A DNA stretch of 64,000 bases from Andrena cerasifolii (taxonomy: Eukaryota > Arthropoda > Insecta > Hymenoptera > Andrenidae): assembly GCF_050908995.1 (NCBI RefSeq), contig NW_027484993.1, forward strand, positions 1 to 64,000, read 5' to 3'. This document shows positions 1-14,029 of this stretch, in pieces (within the stretch, counting starts at the first letter, position 1; every line of letters starts with the position of its first letter). The notes below the pieces were generated by a model, which made no database searches, was not told where the DNA came from, and saw only the letters and a list, made by a program, of their open reading frames with translations. The position numbers were made by a program, and so were the translations under genes.

Positions 1-3000
1 GTTTTTCAATATCGGTTTTTCAATATCAGTTTTTCGATATCAGTTTTTCAATATTTGTTTTTCAATATCGGTTTTTCAATATCGGTTCTAATATCGGATT
101 CAATATCGGTTTTTCAATATCGGTTTTTCAATATCGGTTTTTCAATATCGGTTTTTCAATATCAGTTTTTCGATATCAGTTTTTCAATATTTGCTTTACA
201 ATATCGGTTCTAATATCGGAATCAATATCGGTTTTTCAATATCGGTTCTAATATCGGATTCAATATCGGTTTTTCAATATCGGTTTTTCAATATCAGTTT
301 TTCGATATCAGTTTTTCAATATTTGTTTTTCAATATCGGTTTTTCAATATTTGTTCTCCAATATCGGTTTTTGAATATCGGTTCTAATATCGGATTCAAT
401 ATCGGTTTTTCAATATCAGTTTTTCAATATTTGTTTTTCAATATCGGTTTTTGAATATTTGTTCTCCAATATCGGTTTTTCAATATCGGTTCTAATATCG
501 GATTCAATATAGGTTTTTCAATATCGGTTCTAATATCGGATTCAATATCGGTTTTTCAATATCGGTTTTTCAATATCGGTTCTAATATCGGATTCAATAT
601 CGGTTTTTCAATATCGGTTTTGCAATATCAGTTTTTCGATATCAGTTTTTCAATATCGGTTTTTCAATATTTGTTCTCCAATATCGGTTTTTGAATATCG
701 ATTCTAATATCGGATTCAATATCGGTTTTTCAATATCAGTTTTTCGATATCAGTTTTTCAATATTTGTTTTTCAATATCGGTTTTTCAATATCGGTTCTA
801 ATATCGGATTCAATATCGGTTTTTCAATATCGGTTTTTCAATATCGGTTTTTCAATATCAGTTTTTCGATATCAGTTTTTCAATATTTGCTTTACAATAT
901 CGGTTTTTCAATATCGGTTCTAATATCGGAATCAATATCGGTTTTTCAATATCGGTTTTTCAATATCAGTTTTTCGATATCAGTTTTTCAATATTTGTTT
1001 TTCAATATCGGTTTTTCAATATCGGTTCTAATATCGGATTCAATATCGGTTTTTCAATATCGGTTCTAATATCGGATTCAATATCGGTTATGCAATATCA
1101 GTTTTTCGATATAGGTTTTTCAATATCGGTTTTTCAATATCGGTTTTTCAATATCAGTTTTTCAATATGTGTTCTCCAATATCGGTTTTTGAATATCGGT
1201 TCTTCAGTATCAGTTTTTCAATATTTGTTCTCCAATATCGGTTTTTGAATATCGGTTCTAATATCGGATTCAATATCGGTTATTCAATATCAGTTTTTCG
1301 ATATCAGATTTTCAATATTTGTTTTTCAATATCGGTTTTTCAATATCGGTTTTTCAATATCAGTTTTTCGATATCAGTTTTTCAATATTTGTTTTTCAAT
1401 ATCGGTTTTTCAATATCGGTTCTAATATCGGATTCAATATCGGTTTTTCAATATCGGTTTTTCAATATCGGTTTTTCAATATCAGTTTTTCGATATCAGT
1501 TTTTCAATATTTGCTTTACAATATCGGTTTTTCAATATCGGTTCTAATATCGGAATCAATATCGGTTTTTCAATATCGGTTCTAATATCGGATTCAATAT
1601 CGGTTTTTCAATATCGGTTTTTCAATATTTGTTCTCCAATATCGGTTTTTGAATATCGGTTCTAATATCGGTTTTTCAATATCGGTTTTTCAATATCAGT
1701 TTTTCAATATTTGTTTTTCAATATCGGTTTTTGAATATTTGTTCTCCAATATCGGTTTTTCAATATCGGTTCTAATATCGGATTCAATATAGGTTTTTCA
1801 ATATCGGTTCTAATATCGGATTCAATATCGGTTTTTCAATATCGGTTCTAATATCGGATTCAATATCGGTTTTTCAATATCGGTTTTGCAATATCAGTTT
1901 TTCGATATCAGTTTTTCAATATCGGTTTTTCAATATTTGTTCTCCAATATCGGTTTTTGAATATCGATTCTAATATCGGATTCAATATCGGTTTTTCAAT
2001 ATCAGTTTTTCAATATTTGTTTTTCAATATCGGTTTTTGAATATTTGTTCTCCAATATCGGTTTTTCAATATCGGTTCTAATATCGGATTCAATATAGGT
2101 TTTTCAATATCGGTTCTAATATCGGATTCAATATCGGTTTTTCAATATCGGTTCTAATATCGGATTCAATATCGGTTTTTCAATATCGGTTTTGCAATAT
2201 CAGTTTTTCGATATAGGTTTTTCAATATCGGTTTTTCAATATCGGTTCTAATATCGGATTCAATATCGGTTTTTCAATATCGGTTTTGCAATATCAGTTT
2301 TTCGATATAGGTTTTTCAATATCGGTTTTTCAATATCGGTTCTAATATCGGTTTCAATATCGGTTTTTCAATATCAGTTTTTCGATATCAGTTTTTCAAT
2401 ATTTGGTTTTCAATATCGGTTTTTCAATATCGGTTCTAATATCGGTTTCAATATCGGTTTTTCAATACGGTTTTTCAATATCGGTTTTTCAATATCAGTT
2501 TTTCAATATTTGTTCTCCAATATCGGTTTTTGTATATCGGTTCTAATATCGGATTCAATATCGGTTTTTCAATATCAGTTTTTCAATATTTGTTCTCCAA
2601 TATCGGTTTTTGAATATCGGTTCTAATATCGGATTCAATATCGGTTTTTCAATATCGGTTTTTCAATATCAGTTTTTCAATATTTGTTCTCCAATATCGG
2701 TTTTTGAATATCGGTTCTAACATCGGATTCAATATCGGTTTTTCAATATCGGTTTTTCAATATCGGTTTTTCAATATCAGTTTTTCGATATCAGTTTTTC
2801 AATATTTGTTTTTCAATATCGGTTTTTCAATATCGGTTCTAATATCGGATTCAATATCGGTTTTTCCATATCGGTTCTAATATCGGATTCAATATCGGTT
2901 TTGCAATATCAGTTTTTCGATATAGGTTTTTCAATATCGGTTTTTCAATATCGGTTTTTCAATATCGGTTTTTCAATATCAGTTTTTCAATATGTGTTCT

Positions 3001-3535
3001 CCAATATCGGTTTTTGAATATCGGTTTTTCAATATCAGTTTTTCAATATTTGTTCTCCAATATCGGTTTTTGAATATCGGTTCTAATATCGGATTCAATA
3101 TCGGTTTTTCAATATCAGTTTTTCGATATCAGATTTTCAATATTTGTTTTTCAATATCGGTTTTTCAATATCGGTTCTAATATCGGAATCAATATCGGTT
3201 TTTCAATATCGGTTCTAATATCGGATTCAATATCGGTTTTTCAATATCGGTTTTTCAATATTTGTTCTCCAATATCGGTTTTTGAATATCGGTTCTAATA
3301 TCGGATTCAATATCGGTTTTTCAATATCAGTTTTTCAATATTTGTTTTTCAATATCGGTTTTTGAATATTTGTTCTCCAATATCGGTTTTTCAATATCGG
3401 TTCTAATATCGGATTCAATATAGGTTTTTCAATATCGGTTCTAATATCGGATTCAATATCGGTTTTTCAATATCGGTTCTAATATCGGATTCAATATCGG
3501 TTTTTCAATATCGGTTTTGCAATATCAGTTTTTCG
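1..3535 (+). repeat. 5.5-kb-shift duplication, copy 1
   Basis: Position 1 onward matches 5,503 onward at a shift of 5,502 bp through rare markers at 447, 887, 1,090 (gttatgcaatatca), 1,167 and 1,319. The shift then becomes 5,516 because the second copy has one extra A monomer near 7.64 kb. The match ends near 3,535, where this copy goes to gatatag and the other to gatatca. Its left edge is outside the window. Confidence 0.8.
2686..2925 (+). repeat. 240-bp R-marked phrase, domain 1 form
   Basis: Unit order is G-H-R-F-A-A-B-C-D-A-A-E-F-Q-E-F-L-M, totalling 240 bp. R (gttctaacatcg, with C for T in the usual gttctaatatcg) is the diagnostic. The domain 1 form has gtttttccatatcg (Q) and gttttgcaatatca (L). 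R-marked copies are also seen near 8.2, 10.6, 11.8, 21.15, 22.05, 25.1, 29.35, 30.2, 34.1, 35.0, 37.0 and 37.85 kb. The same phrase occurs in domain 2, so it predates the split of the two domains. Confidence 0.85.
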
Positions 3536-5042
3536 ATATAGGTTTTTCAATATCGGTTTTTCAATATCGGTTCTAATATCGGATTCAATATCGGTTTTTC
3601 AATATCGGTTTTGCAATATCAGTTTTTCGATATAGGTTTTTAAATATCGGTTCTAATATCGGATTCAATATCGGTTTTTCAATATCAGTTTTTCGATATC
3701 AGTTTTTCAATATTTGGTTTTCAATATCGGTTTTTCAATATCGGTTCTAATATCGGTTTCAATATCGGTTTTTCAATACGGTTTTTCAATATCGGTTTTT
3801 CAATATCAGTTTTTCAATATTTGTTCTCCAATATCGGTTTTTCAATATCGGTTCTAATATCGGATTCAATATCGGTTTTTCAATATCGGTTCTAATATCG
3901 GATTCAATAGCGGTTTTGCAATATCAGTTTTTCGATATAGGTTTTTCAATATCGGTTTTTCAATATCGGTTTTTCAATATCAGTTTTTCAATATGTGTTC
4001 TCCAATATCGGTTTTTGAATATCGGTTTTTCAATATCAGTTTTTCAATATTTGTTCTCCAATATCGGTTTTTGAATATCGGTTCTAATATCGGATTCAAT
4101 ATCGGTTTTTCAATATCAGTTTTTCGATATCAGATTTTCAATATTTGTTTTTCAATATCGGTTTTTCAATATCGGTTTTTCAATATCGGTTTTTCAATAT
4201 CGGTTTTTCAATATCAGTTTTTCGATATCAGTTTTTCAATATTTGCTTTACAATATCGGTTTTTCAATATCGGTTCTAATATCGGAATCAATATCGGTTT
4301 TTCAATATCGGTTCTAATTTCGGATTCAATATCGGTTTTTCAATATCGGTTTTTCAATATCAGTTTTTCGATATCAGTTTTTCAATATTTGTTCTCCAAT
4401 ATCGGTTTTTGAATATCGGTTCTAATATCGGATTCAATATCGGGTTTTCAATATCGGTTTTTCAATATCAGTTTTTCGATATCAGTTTTTCAATATTTGT
4501 TTTTCAATATTAGTTTTTCAATATTTGGTTTTCAATATCGGTTTTTGAATATCGATTCAATATCGGTTTTTCAATATCAGTTTTTCAATATTTGTTCTCC
4601 AATATCGGTTTTTGAATATCGGTTCTAATTTCGGATTGAATATCGGATTCAATATCGGTTTTTCAATATCGGTTTTTCAATATCAGTTTTTCGATATCAG
4701 TTTTTCAATATTTGTTTTTCAATATCGGTTTTTCAATATTTGTTCTCCAATATCGGTTTTTGAATATCGGTTCTAATATCGGATTCAATATCGGTTTTTC
4801 AATATCAGTTTTTCAATATTTGTTTTTCAATATCGGTTTTTGAATATTTGTTCTCCAATATCGGTTTTTCAATATCGGTTCTAATATCGGATTCAATATA
4901 GGTTTTTCAATATCGGTTCTAATATCGGATTCAATATCGGTTTTTCAATATCGGTTCTAATATCGGATTCATATCGGTTTTTCAATATCGGTTCTAATAT
5001 CGGATTCAATATCGGTTTTTCAATATCAGTTTTTCAATATTT

Positions 5043-5282
5043 GTTCTCCAATATCGGATTTTGAATATCGGTTCTAACATCGGATTCAATATCGGTTTTT
5101 CAATATCGGTTTTTCAATATCGGTTTTTCAATATCAGTTTTTCGATATCAGTTTTTCAATATTTGTTTTTCAATATCGGTTTTTCAATATCGGTTCTAAT
5201 ATCGGATTCAATATCGGTTTTTCAATATCGGTTCTAATATCGGATTCAATATCGGTTATGCAATATCAGTTTTTCGATATAG
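5043..5282 (+). repeat. 240-bp R-marked phrase in domain 1 carrying the domain 2 alleles
   Basis: This has the same 18-unit order and exact 240-bp length as the copy at 2,686. At the two positions that usually separate the domains it has the domain 2 state: gtttttcaatatcg in place of gtttttccatatcg, and gttatgcaatatca in place of gttttgcaatatca. It also has a private change near its start (gattttgaatatcg in the H position). It is either a survivor of the ancestral form or a product of exchange between the domains. Confidence 0.75.
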
Positions 5283-5502
5283 GTTTTTCAATATCGGTTT
5301 TTCAATATCGGTTTTTCAATATCAGTTTTTCAATATGTGTTCTCTAATATCGGTTTTTGAATATCGGTTTTTCAATATCAGTTTTTCAATATTTGTTCTC
5401 CAATATCGGTTTTTGAATATCGGTTCTAATATCGGATTCAATATCGGTTATTTAATATCAGTTTTTCGATATCAGATTTTCAATATTTGTTTTTCAAAAT
5501 CG

Positions 5503-8500
5503 GTTTTTCAATATCGGTTTTTCAATATCAGTTTTTCGATATCAGTTTTTCAATATTTGTTTTTCAATATCGGTTTTTCAATATCGGTTCTAATATCGGA
5601 TTCAATATCGGTTTTTCAATATCGGTTTTTCAATATCGGTTTTTCAATATCGGTTTTTCAATATCAGTTTTTCGATATCAGTTTTTCAATATTTGCTTTA
5701 CAATATCGGTTCTAATATCGGAATCAATATCGGTTTTTCAATATCGGTTCTAATATCGGATTCAATATCGGTTTTTCAATATCGGTTTTTCAATATCAGT
5801 TTTTCGATATCAGTTTTTCAATATTTGTTTTTCAATATCGGTTTTTCAATATTTGTTCTCCAATATCGGTTTTTGAATATCGGTTCTAATATCGGATTCA
5901 ATATCGGTTTTTCAATATCAGTTTTTCAATATTTGTTTTTCAATATCGGTTTTTGAATATTTGTTCTCCAATATCGGTTTTTCAATATCGGTTCTAATAT
6001 CGGATTCAATATAGGTTTTTCAATATCGGTTCTAATATCGGATTCAATATCGGTTTTTCAATATCGGTTTTTCAATATCGGTTCTAATATCGGATTCAAT
6101 ATCGGTTTTTCAATATCGGTTTTGCAATATCAGTTTTTCGATATCAGTTTTTCAATATCGGTTTTTCAATATTTGTTCTCCAATATCGGTTTTTGAATAT
6201 CGATTCTAATATCGGATTCAATATCGGTTTTTCAATATCAGTTTTTCGATATCAGTTTTTCAATATTTGTTTTTCAATATCGGTTTTTCAATATCGGTTC
6301 TAATATCGGATTCAATATCGGTTTTTCAATATCGGTTTTTCAATATCGGTTTTTCAATATCAGTTTTTCGATATCAGTTTTTCAATATTTGCTTTACAAT
6401 ATCGGTTTTTCAATATCGGTTCTAATATCGGAATCAATATCGGTTTTTCAATATCGGTTTTTCAATATCAGTTTTTCGATATCAGTTTTTCAATATTTGT
6501 TTTTCAATATCGGTTTTTCAATATCGGTTCTAATATCGGATTCAATATCGGTTTTTCAATATCGGTTCTAATATCGGATTCAATATCGGTTATGCAATAT
6601 CAGTTTTTCGATATAGGTTTTTCAATATCGGTTTTTCAATATCGGTTTTTCAATATCAGTTTTTCAATATGTGTTCTCCAATATCGGTTTTTGAATATCG
6701 GTTCTTCAGTATCAGTTTTTCAATATTTGTTCTCCAATATCGGTTTTTGAATATCGGTTCTAATATCGGATTCAATATCGGTTATTCAATATCAGTTTTT
6801 CGATATCAGATTTTCAATATTTGTTTTTCAATATCGGTTTTTCAATATCGGTTTTTCAATATCAGTTTTTCGATATCAGTTTTTCAATATTTGTTTTTCA
6901 ATATCGGTTTTTCAATATCGGTTCTAATATCGGATTCAATATCGGTTTTTCAATATCGGTTTTTCAATATCGGTTTTTCAATATCAGTTTTTCGATATCA
7001 GTTTTTCAATATTTGCTTTACAATATCGGTTTTTCAATATCGGTTCTAATATCGGAATCAATATCGGTTTTTCAATATCGGTTCTAATATCGGATTCAAT
7101 ATCGGTTTTTCAATATCGGTTTTTCAATATTTGTTCTCCAATATCGGTTTTTGAATATCGGTTCTAATATCGGTTTTTCAATATCGGTTTTTCAATATCA
7201 GTTTTTCAATATTTGTTTTTCAATATCGGTTTTTGAATATTTGTTCTCCAATATCGGTTTTTCAATATCGGTTCTAATATCGGATTCAATATAGGTTTTT
7301 CAATATCGGTTCTAATATCGGATTCAATATCGGTTTTTCAATATCGGTTCTAATATCGGATTCAATATCGGTTTTTCAATATCGGTTTTGCAATATCAGT
7401 TTTTCGATATCAGTTTTTCAATATCGGTTTTTCAATATTTGTTCTCCAATATCGGTTTTTGAATATCGATTCTAATATCGGATTCAATATCGGTTTTTCA
7501 ATATCAGTTTTTCAATATTTGTTTTTCAATATCGGTTTTTGAATATTTGTTCTCCAATATCGGTTTTTCAATATCGGTTCTAATATCGGATTCAATATAG
7601 GTTTTTCAATATCGGTTCTAATATCGGATTCAATATCGGTTTTTCAATATCGGTTTTTCAATATCGGTTCTAATATCGGATTCAATATCGGTTTTTCAAT
7701 ATCGGTTTTGCAATATCAGTTTTTCGATATAGGTTTTTCAATATCGGTTTTTCAATATCGGTTCTAATATCGGATTCAATATCGGTTTTTCAATATCGGT
7801 TTTGCAATATCAGTTTTTCGATATAGGTTTTTCAATATCGGTTTTTCAATATCGGTTCTAATATCGGTTTCAATATCGGTTTTTCAATATCAGTTTTTCG
7901 ATATCAGTTTTTCAATATTTGGTTTTCAATATCGGTTTTTCAATATCGGTTCTAATATCGGTTTCAATATCGGTTTTTCAATACGGTTTTTCAATATCGG
8001 TTTTTCAATATCAGTTTTTCAATATTTGTTCTCCAATATCGGTTTTTGTATATCGGTTCTAATATCGGATTCAATATCGGTTTTTCAATATCAGTTTTTC
8101 AATATTTGTTCTCCAATATCGGTTTTTGAATATCGGTTCTAATATCGGATTCAATATCGGTTTTTCAATATCGGTTTTTCAATATCAGTTTTTCAATATT
8201 TGTTCTCCAATATCGGTTTTTGAATATCGGTTCTAACATCGGATTCAATATCGGTTTTTCAATATCGGTTTTTCAATATCGGTTTTTCAATATCAGTTTT
8301 TCGATATCAGTTTTTCAATATTTGTTTTTCAATATCGGTTTTTCAATATCGGTTCTAATATCGGATTCAATATCGGTTTTTCCATATCGGTTCTAATATC
8401 GGATTCAATATCGGTTTTGCAATATCAGTTTTTCGATATAGGTTTTTCAATATCGGTTTTTCAATATCGGTTTTTCAATATCGGTTTTTCAATATCAGTT

Positions 8501-9066
8501 TTTCAATATGTGTTCTCCAATATCGGTTTTTGAATATCGGTTTTTCAATATCAGTTTTTCAATATTTGTTCTCCAATATCGGTTTTTGAATATCGGTTCT
8601 AATATCGGATTCAATATCGGTTTTTCAATATCAGTTTTTCGATATCAGATTTTCAATATTTGTTTTTCAATATCGGTTTTTCAATATCGGTTCTAATATC
8701 GGAATCAATATCGGTTTTTCAATATCGGTTCTAATATCGGATTCAATATCGGTTTTTCAATATCGGTTTTTCAATATTTGTTCTCCAATATCGGTTTTTG
8801 AATATCGGTTCTAATATCGGATTCAATATCGGTTTTTCAATATCAGTTTTTCAATATTTGTTTTTCAATATCGGTTTTTGAATATTTGTTCTCCAATATC
8901 GGTTTTTCAATATCGGTTCTAATATCGGATTCAATATAGGTTTTTCAATATCGGTTCTAATATCGGATTCAATATCGGTTTTTCAATATCGGTTTTTCAA
9001 TATCGGTTCTAATATCGGATTCAATATCGGTTTTTCAATATCGGTTTTGCAATATCAGTTTTTCGA
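5503..9066 (+). repeat. 5.5-kb-shift duplication, copy 2
   Basis: Second copy of 1-3,535, one 14-bp unit longer; a further A monomer gained near 8.99 kb adds another 14 bp toward the end. The intervening 3,536-5,502 is ordinary domain 1 repeat, including the R phrase at 5,043, so the repeated segment is shorter than its 5.5-kb spacing within this window. Confidence 0.8.
7170..8690 (+). repeat. 2,356-bp-shift duplication, left copy
   Basis: Markers at 7,229, 7,535, the R unit near 8,231 and the atatgtg unit at 8,508 reappear 2,355-2,356 bp later. The one-base change in shift comes from an unusual gattcatttatcg near 10,129 in the right copy. Edges were read by eye where the flanking units stop matching. 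Confidence 0.75.
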
Positions 9067-9583
9067 TATCAGTTTTTCAATATCGGTTTTTCAATATTTG
9101 TTCTCCAATATCGGTTTTTGAATATCGATTCTAATATCGGATTCAATATCGGTTTTTCAATATCAGTTTTTCGATATCAGTTTTTCAATATTTGTTTTTC
9201 AATATCGGTTTTTCAATATCGGTTCTAATATCGGATTCAATATCGGTTTTTCAATATCGGTTTTTCAATATCGGTTTTTCAATATCAGTTTTTCGATATC
9301 AGTTTTTCAATATTTGCTTTACAATATCGGTTTTTCAATATCGGTTCTAATATCGGAATCAATATCGGTTTTTCAATATCGGTTCTAATATCGGATTCAA
9401 TATCGGTTTTTCAATATCGGTTTTTCAATATCAGTTTTTCGATATCAGTTTTTCAATATTTGTTTTTCAATATCGGTTTTTCAATATTTGTTCTCCAATA
9501 TCGGTTTTTGAATATCGGTTCTAATATCGGATTCAATATCGGTTTTTCAATATCAGTTTTTCAATATTTGTTTTTCAATATCG
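8874..9583 (+). repeat. 710-bp higher-order unit of domain 1 (example)
   Basis: Successive I units (gtttttgaatattt) at 8,874 and 9,584 are exactly 710 bp apart. The same 710-bp spacing occurs at 13,184-13,894, 27,354-28,064 and 32,110-32,820. A shorter form of 306 or 320 bp lacks an internal B-C-D/J-A-E-N section (9,584-9,890; 1,727-2,033; 7,229-7,535; 28,064-28,384; 32,820-33,140). The 306/320 difference is one A monomer. These are the most frequent mid-scale periods in domain 1. Confidence 0.8.
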
Positions 9584-11046
9584 GTTTTTGAATATTTGTT
9601 CTCCAATATCGGTTTTTCAATATCGGTTCTAATATCGGATTCAATATAGGTTTTTCAATATCGGTTCTAATATCGGATTCAATATCGGTTTTTCAATATC
9701 GGTTCTAATATCGGATTCAATATCGGTTTTTCAATATCGGTTTTGCAATATCAGTTTTTCGATATCAGTTTTTCAATATCGGTTTTTCAATATTTGTTCT
9801 CCAATATCGGTTTTTGAATATCGATTCTAATATCGGATTCAATATCGGTTTTTCAATATCAGTTTTTCAATATTTGTTTTTCAATATCGGTTTTTGAATA
9901 TTTGTTCTCCAATATCGGTTTTTCAATATCGGTTCTAATATCGGATTCAATATAGGTTTTTCAATATCGGTTCTAATATCGGATTCAATATCGGTTTTTC
10001 AATATCGGTTTTTCAATATCGGTTCTAATATCGGATTCAATATCGGTTTTTCAATATCGGTTTTGCAATATCAGTTTTTCGATATAGGTTTTTCAATATC
10101 GGTTTTTCAATATCGGTTCTAATATCGGATTCATTTATCGGTTTTTCAATATCGGTTTTGCAATATCAGTTTTTCGATATAGGTTTTTCAATATCGGTTT
10201 TTCAATATCGGTTCTAATATCGGTTTCAATATCGGTTTTTCAATATCAGTTTTTCGATATCAGTTTTTCAATATTTGGTTTTCAATATCGGTTTTTCAAT
10301 ATCGGTTCTAATATCGGTTTCAATATCGGTTTTTCAATACGGTTTTTCAATATCGGTTTTTCAATATCAGTTTTTCAATATTTGTTCTCCAATATCGGTT
10401 TTTGTATATCGGTTCTAATATCGGATTCAATATCGGTTTTTCAATATCAGTTTTTCAATATTTGTTCTCCAATATCGGTTTTTGAATATCGGTTCTAATA
10501 TCGGATTCAATATCGGTTTTTCAATATCGGTTTTTCAATATCAGTTTTTCAATATTTGTTCTCCAATATCGGTTTTTGAATATCGGTTCTAACATCGGAT
10601 TCAATATCGGTTTTTCAATATCGGTTTTTCAATATCGGTTTTTCAATATCAGTTTTTCGATATCAGTTTTTCAATATTTGTTTTTCAATATCGGTTTTTC
10701 AATATCGGTTCTAATATCGGATTCAATATCGGTTTTTCCATATCGGTTCTAATATCGGATTCAATATCGGTTTTGCAATATCAGTTTTTCGATATAGGTT
10801 TTTCAATATCGGTTTTTCAATATCGGTTTTTCAATATCGGTTTTTCAATATCAGTTTTTCAATATGTGTTCTCCAATATCGGTTTTTGAATATCGGTTTT
10901 TCAATATCAGTTTTTCAATATTTGTTCTCCAATATCGGTTTTTGAATATCGGTTCTAATATCGGATTCAATATCGGTTTTTCAATATCAGTTTTTCGATA
11001 TCAGATTTTCAATATTTGTTTTTCAATATCGGTTTTTCAATATCGG
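9526..11046 (+). repeat. 2,356-bp-shift duplication, right copy
   Basis: Right-hand partner of 7,170-8,690. It carries the private gattcatttatcg near 10,129, which identifies this copy. At the right end this copy continues into a further B-C-D phrase and gttctaatatgg, while the left copy goes to E-N. Confidence 0.75.
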
Positions 11047-14029
11047 TTTTTCAATATCAGTTTTTCGATATCAGTTTTTCAATATTTGTTTTTCAATATC
11101 GGTTTTTCAATATCGGTTCTAATATGGGATTCAATATCGGTTTTTCAATATCGGTTTTTCAATATCGGTTTTTCAATATCAGTTTTTCAATATTTGTTCT
11201 CCAATATCGGTTTTTGAATATCGGTTCTAATATCGGATTCAATATCGGTTTTTCAATATCGGTTTTTCAATATCAGTTTTTCAATATTTGTTCTCCAATA
11301 TCGGTTTTTGAATATCGGTTCTAATATCGGATTCAATATCGGTTTTTCAATATCGGTTTTTCAATATCAGTTTTTCAATATTTGTTCTCCAATATCGGTT
11401 TTTGAATATCGGTTCTAACATCGGATTCAATATCGGTTTTTCAATATCGGTTTTTCAATATCGGTTTTTCAATATCAGTTTTTCGATATCAGTTTTTCAA
11501 TATTTGCTTTACAATATCGGTTTTTCAATATCGGTTCTAATATCGGAATCAATATCGGTTTTTCAATATCGGTTCTAATATCGGATTCAATATCGGTTTC
11601 TCAATATCGGTTTTTCAATATCAGTTTTTCAATATCGGTTTTTCAATATCAGTTTTTCAATATTTGTTCTCCAATATCGGTTTTTGAATATCGGTTCTAA
11701 TATCGGATTCAATATCGGTTTTTCAATATCGGTTTTTCAATATCAGTTTTTCAATATTTGTTCTCCAATATCGGTTTTTGAATATCGGTTCTAACATCGG
11801 ATTCAATATCGGTTTTTCAATATCGGTTTTTCAATATCGGTTTTTCAATATCAGTTTTTCGATATCAGTTTTTCAATATTTGTTTTTCAATATCGGTTTT
11901 TCAATATCGGTTCTAATATCGGATTCAATATCGGTTTTTCCATATCGGTTCTAATATCGGATTCAATATCGGTTTTGCAATATCAGTTTTTCGATATAGG
12001 TTTTTCAATATCGGTTTTTCAATATCGGTTTTTCAATATCAGTTTTTCGATATAGGTTTTTCAATATCGGTTTTTCAATATCGGTTTTTCAATATCGGTT
12101 TTTCAATATCAGTTTTTCAATATTTGTTCTCCAATATCGGTTTTTGAATATCGGTTCTAATATCGGATTCAATATCGGTTTTTCAATATCGGTTTTTCAA
12201 TATCGGTTCTAATATCGGATTCAATATCGGTTTTTCAATATCGGTTTTGCAATATCAGTTTTTCAATATTTGCTTTACAATATCGGTTTTTCAATATCGG
12301 TTCTAATATCGGAATCAATATCGGTTTTTCAATATCGGTTCTAATATCGGATTCAATATCGGTTTTTCAATATCGGTTTTTCAATATCAGTTTTTCGATA
12401 TCAGTTTTTCAATATTTGTTTTTCAATATCGGTTTTTCAATATCGGTTCTAATATCGGATTCAATATCGGTTTTTCAATATCGGTTTTTCAATATCGGTT
12501 TTTCAATATCAGTTTTTCGATATCAGTTTTTCAATATTTGCTTTACAATATCGGTTTTTCAATATCGGTTCTAATATCGGAATCAATATCGGTTTTTCAA
12601 TATCGGTTCTAATATCGGATTCAATATCGGTTTTTCAATATCGGTTTTTCAATATCAGTTTTTCGATATCAGTTTTTCAATATTTGTTTTTCAATATCGG
12701 TTTTTCAATATTTGTTCTCCAATATCGGTTTTTGAATATCGGTTCTAATATCGAATTCAATATCGGTTTTTCAATATCAGTTTTTCAATATTTGTTTTTC
12801 AATATCGGTTTTTCAATATCGGTTCTAATATCGGATTCAATATCGGTTTTTCAATATCGGTTTTTCAATATCGGTTTTTCAATATCAGTTTTTCGATATC
12901 AGTTTTTCAATATTTTCTTTACAATATCGGTTTTTCAATATCGGTTCTAATATCGGAATCAATATCGGTTTTTCAATATCGGTTCTAATATCGGATTCAA
13001 TATCGGTTTTTCAATATCGGTTTTTCAATATCAGTTTTTCGATATCAGTTTTTCAATATTTGTTTTTCAATATCGGTTTTTCAATATTTGTTCTCCAATA
13101 TCGGTTTTTGAATATCGGTTCTAATATCGGATTCAATATCGGTTTTTCAATATCAGTTTTTCAATATTTGTTTTTCAATATCGGTTTTTGAATATTTGTT
13201 CTCCAATATCGGTTTTTCAATATCGGTTCTAATATCGGATTCAATATAGGTTTTTCAATATCGGTTCTAATATCGGATTCAATATCGGTTTTTCAATATC
13301 GGTTTTTCAATATCGGTTCTAATATCGGATTCAATATCGGTTTTTCAATATCGGTTTTGCAATATCAGTTTTTCGATATCAGTTTTTCAATATCGGTTTT
13401 TCAATATTTGTTCTCCAATATCGGTTTTTGAATATCGATTCTAATATCGGATTCAATATCGGTTTTTCAATATCAGTTTTTCGATATCAGTTTTTCAATA
13501 TTTGTTTTTCAATATCGGTTTTTCAATATCGGTTCTAATATCGGATTCAATATCGGTTTTTCAATATCGGTTTTTCAATATCGGTTTTTCAATATCAGTT
13601 TTTCGATATCAGTTTTTCAATATTTGCTTTACAATATCGGTTTTTCAATATCGGTTCTAATATCGGAATCAATATCGGTTTTTCAATATCGGTTCTAATA
13701 TCGGATTCAATATCGGTTTTTCAATATCGGTTTCTCAATATCAGTTTTTCGATATCAGTTTTTCAATATTTGTTTTTCAATATCGGTTTTTCAATATTTG
13801 TTCTCCAATATCGGTTTTTGAATATCGGTTCTAATATCGGATTCAATATCGGTTTTTCAATATCAGTTTTTCAATATTTGTTTTTCAATATCGGTTTTTG
13901 AATATTTGTTCTCCAATATCGGTTTTTCAATATCGGTTCTAATATCGGATTCAATATAGGTTTTTCAATATCGGTTCTAATATCGGATTCAATATCGGTT
14001 TTTCAATATCGGTTCTAATATCGGATTCA

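Noticed and set aside
1167..1547. ATG-started frames beginning at gtttttcaatatgt followed by G (MCSPISVFEYRF start), repeated at 2,992, 6,669, 8,508, 10,864, 15,748 and elsewhere
   Set aside because: The ATG arises from one monomer variant that has been copied with its block. The downstream reading is the usual repeat cycle, with lengths set by the next unit carrying a stop.
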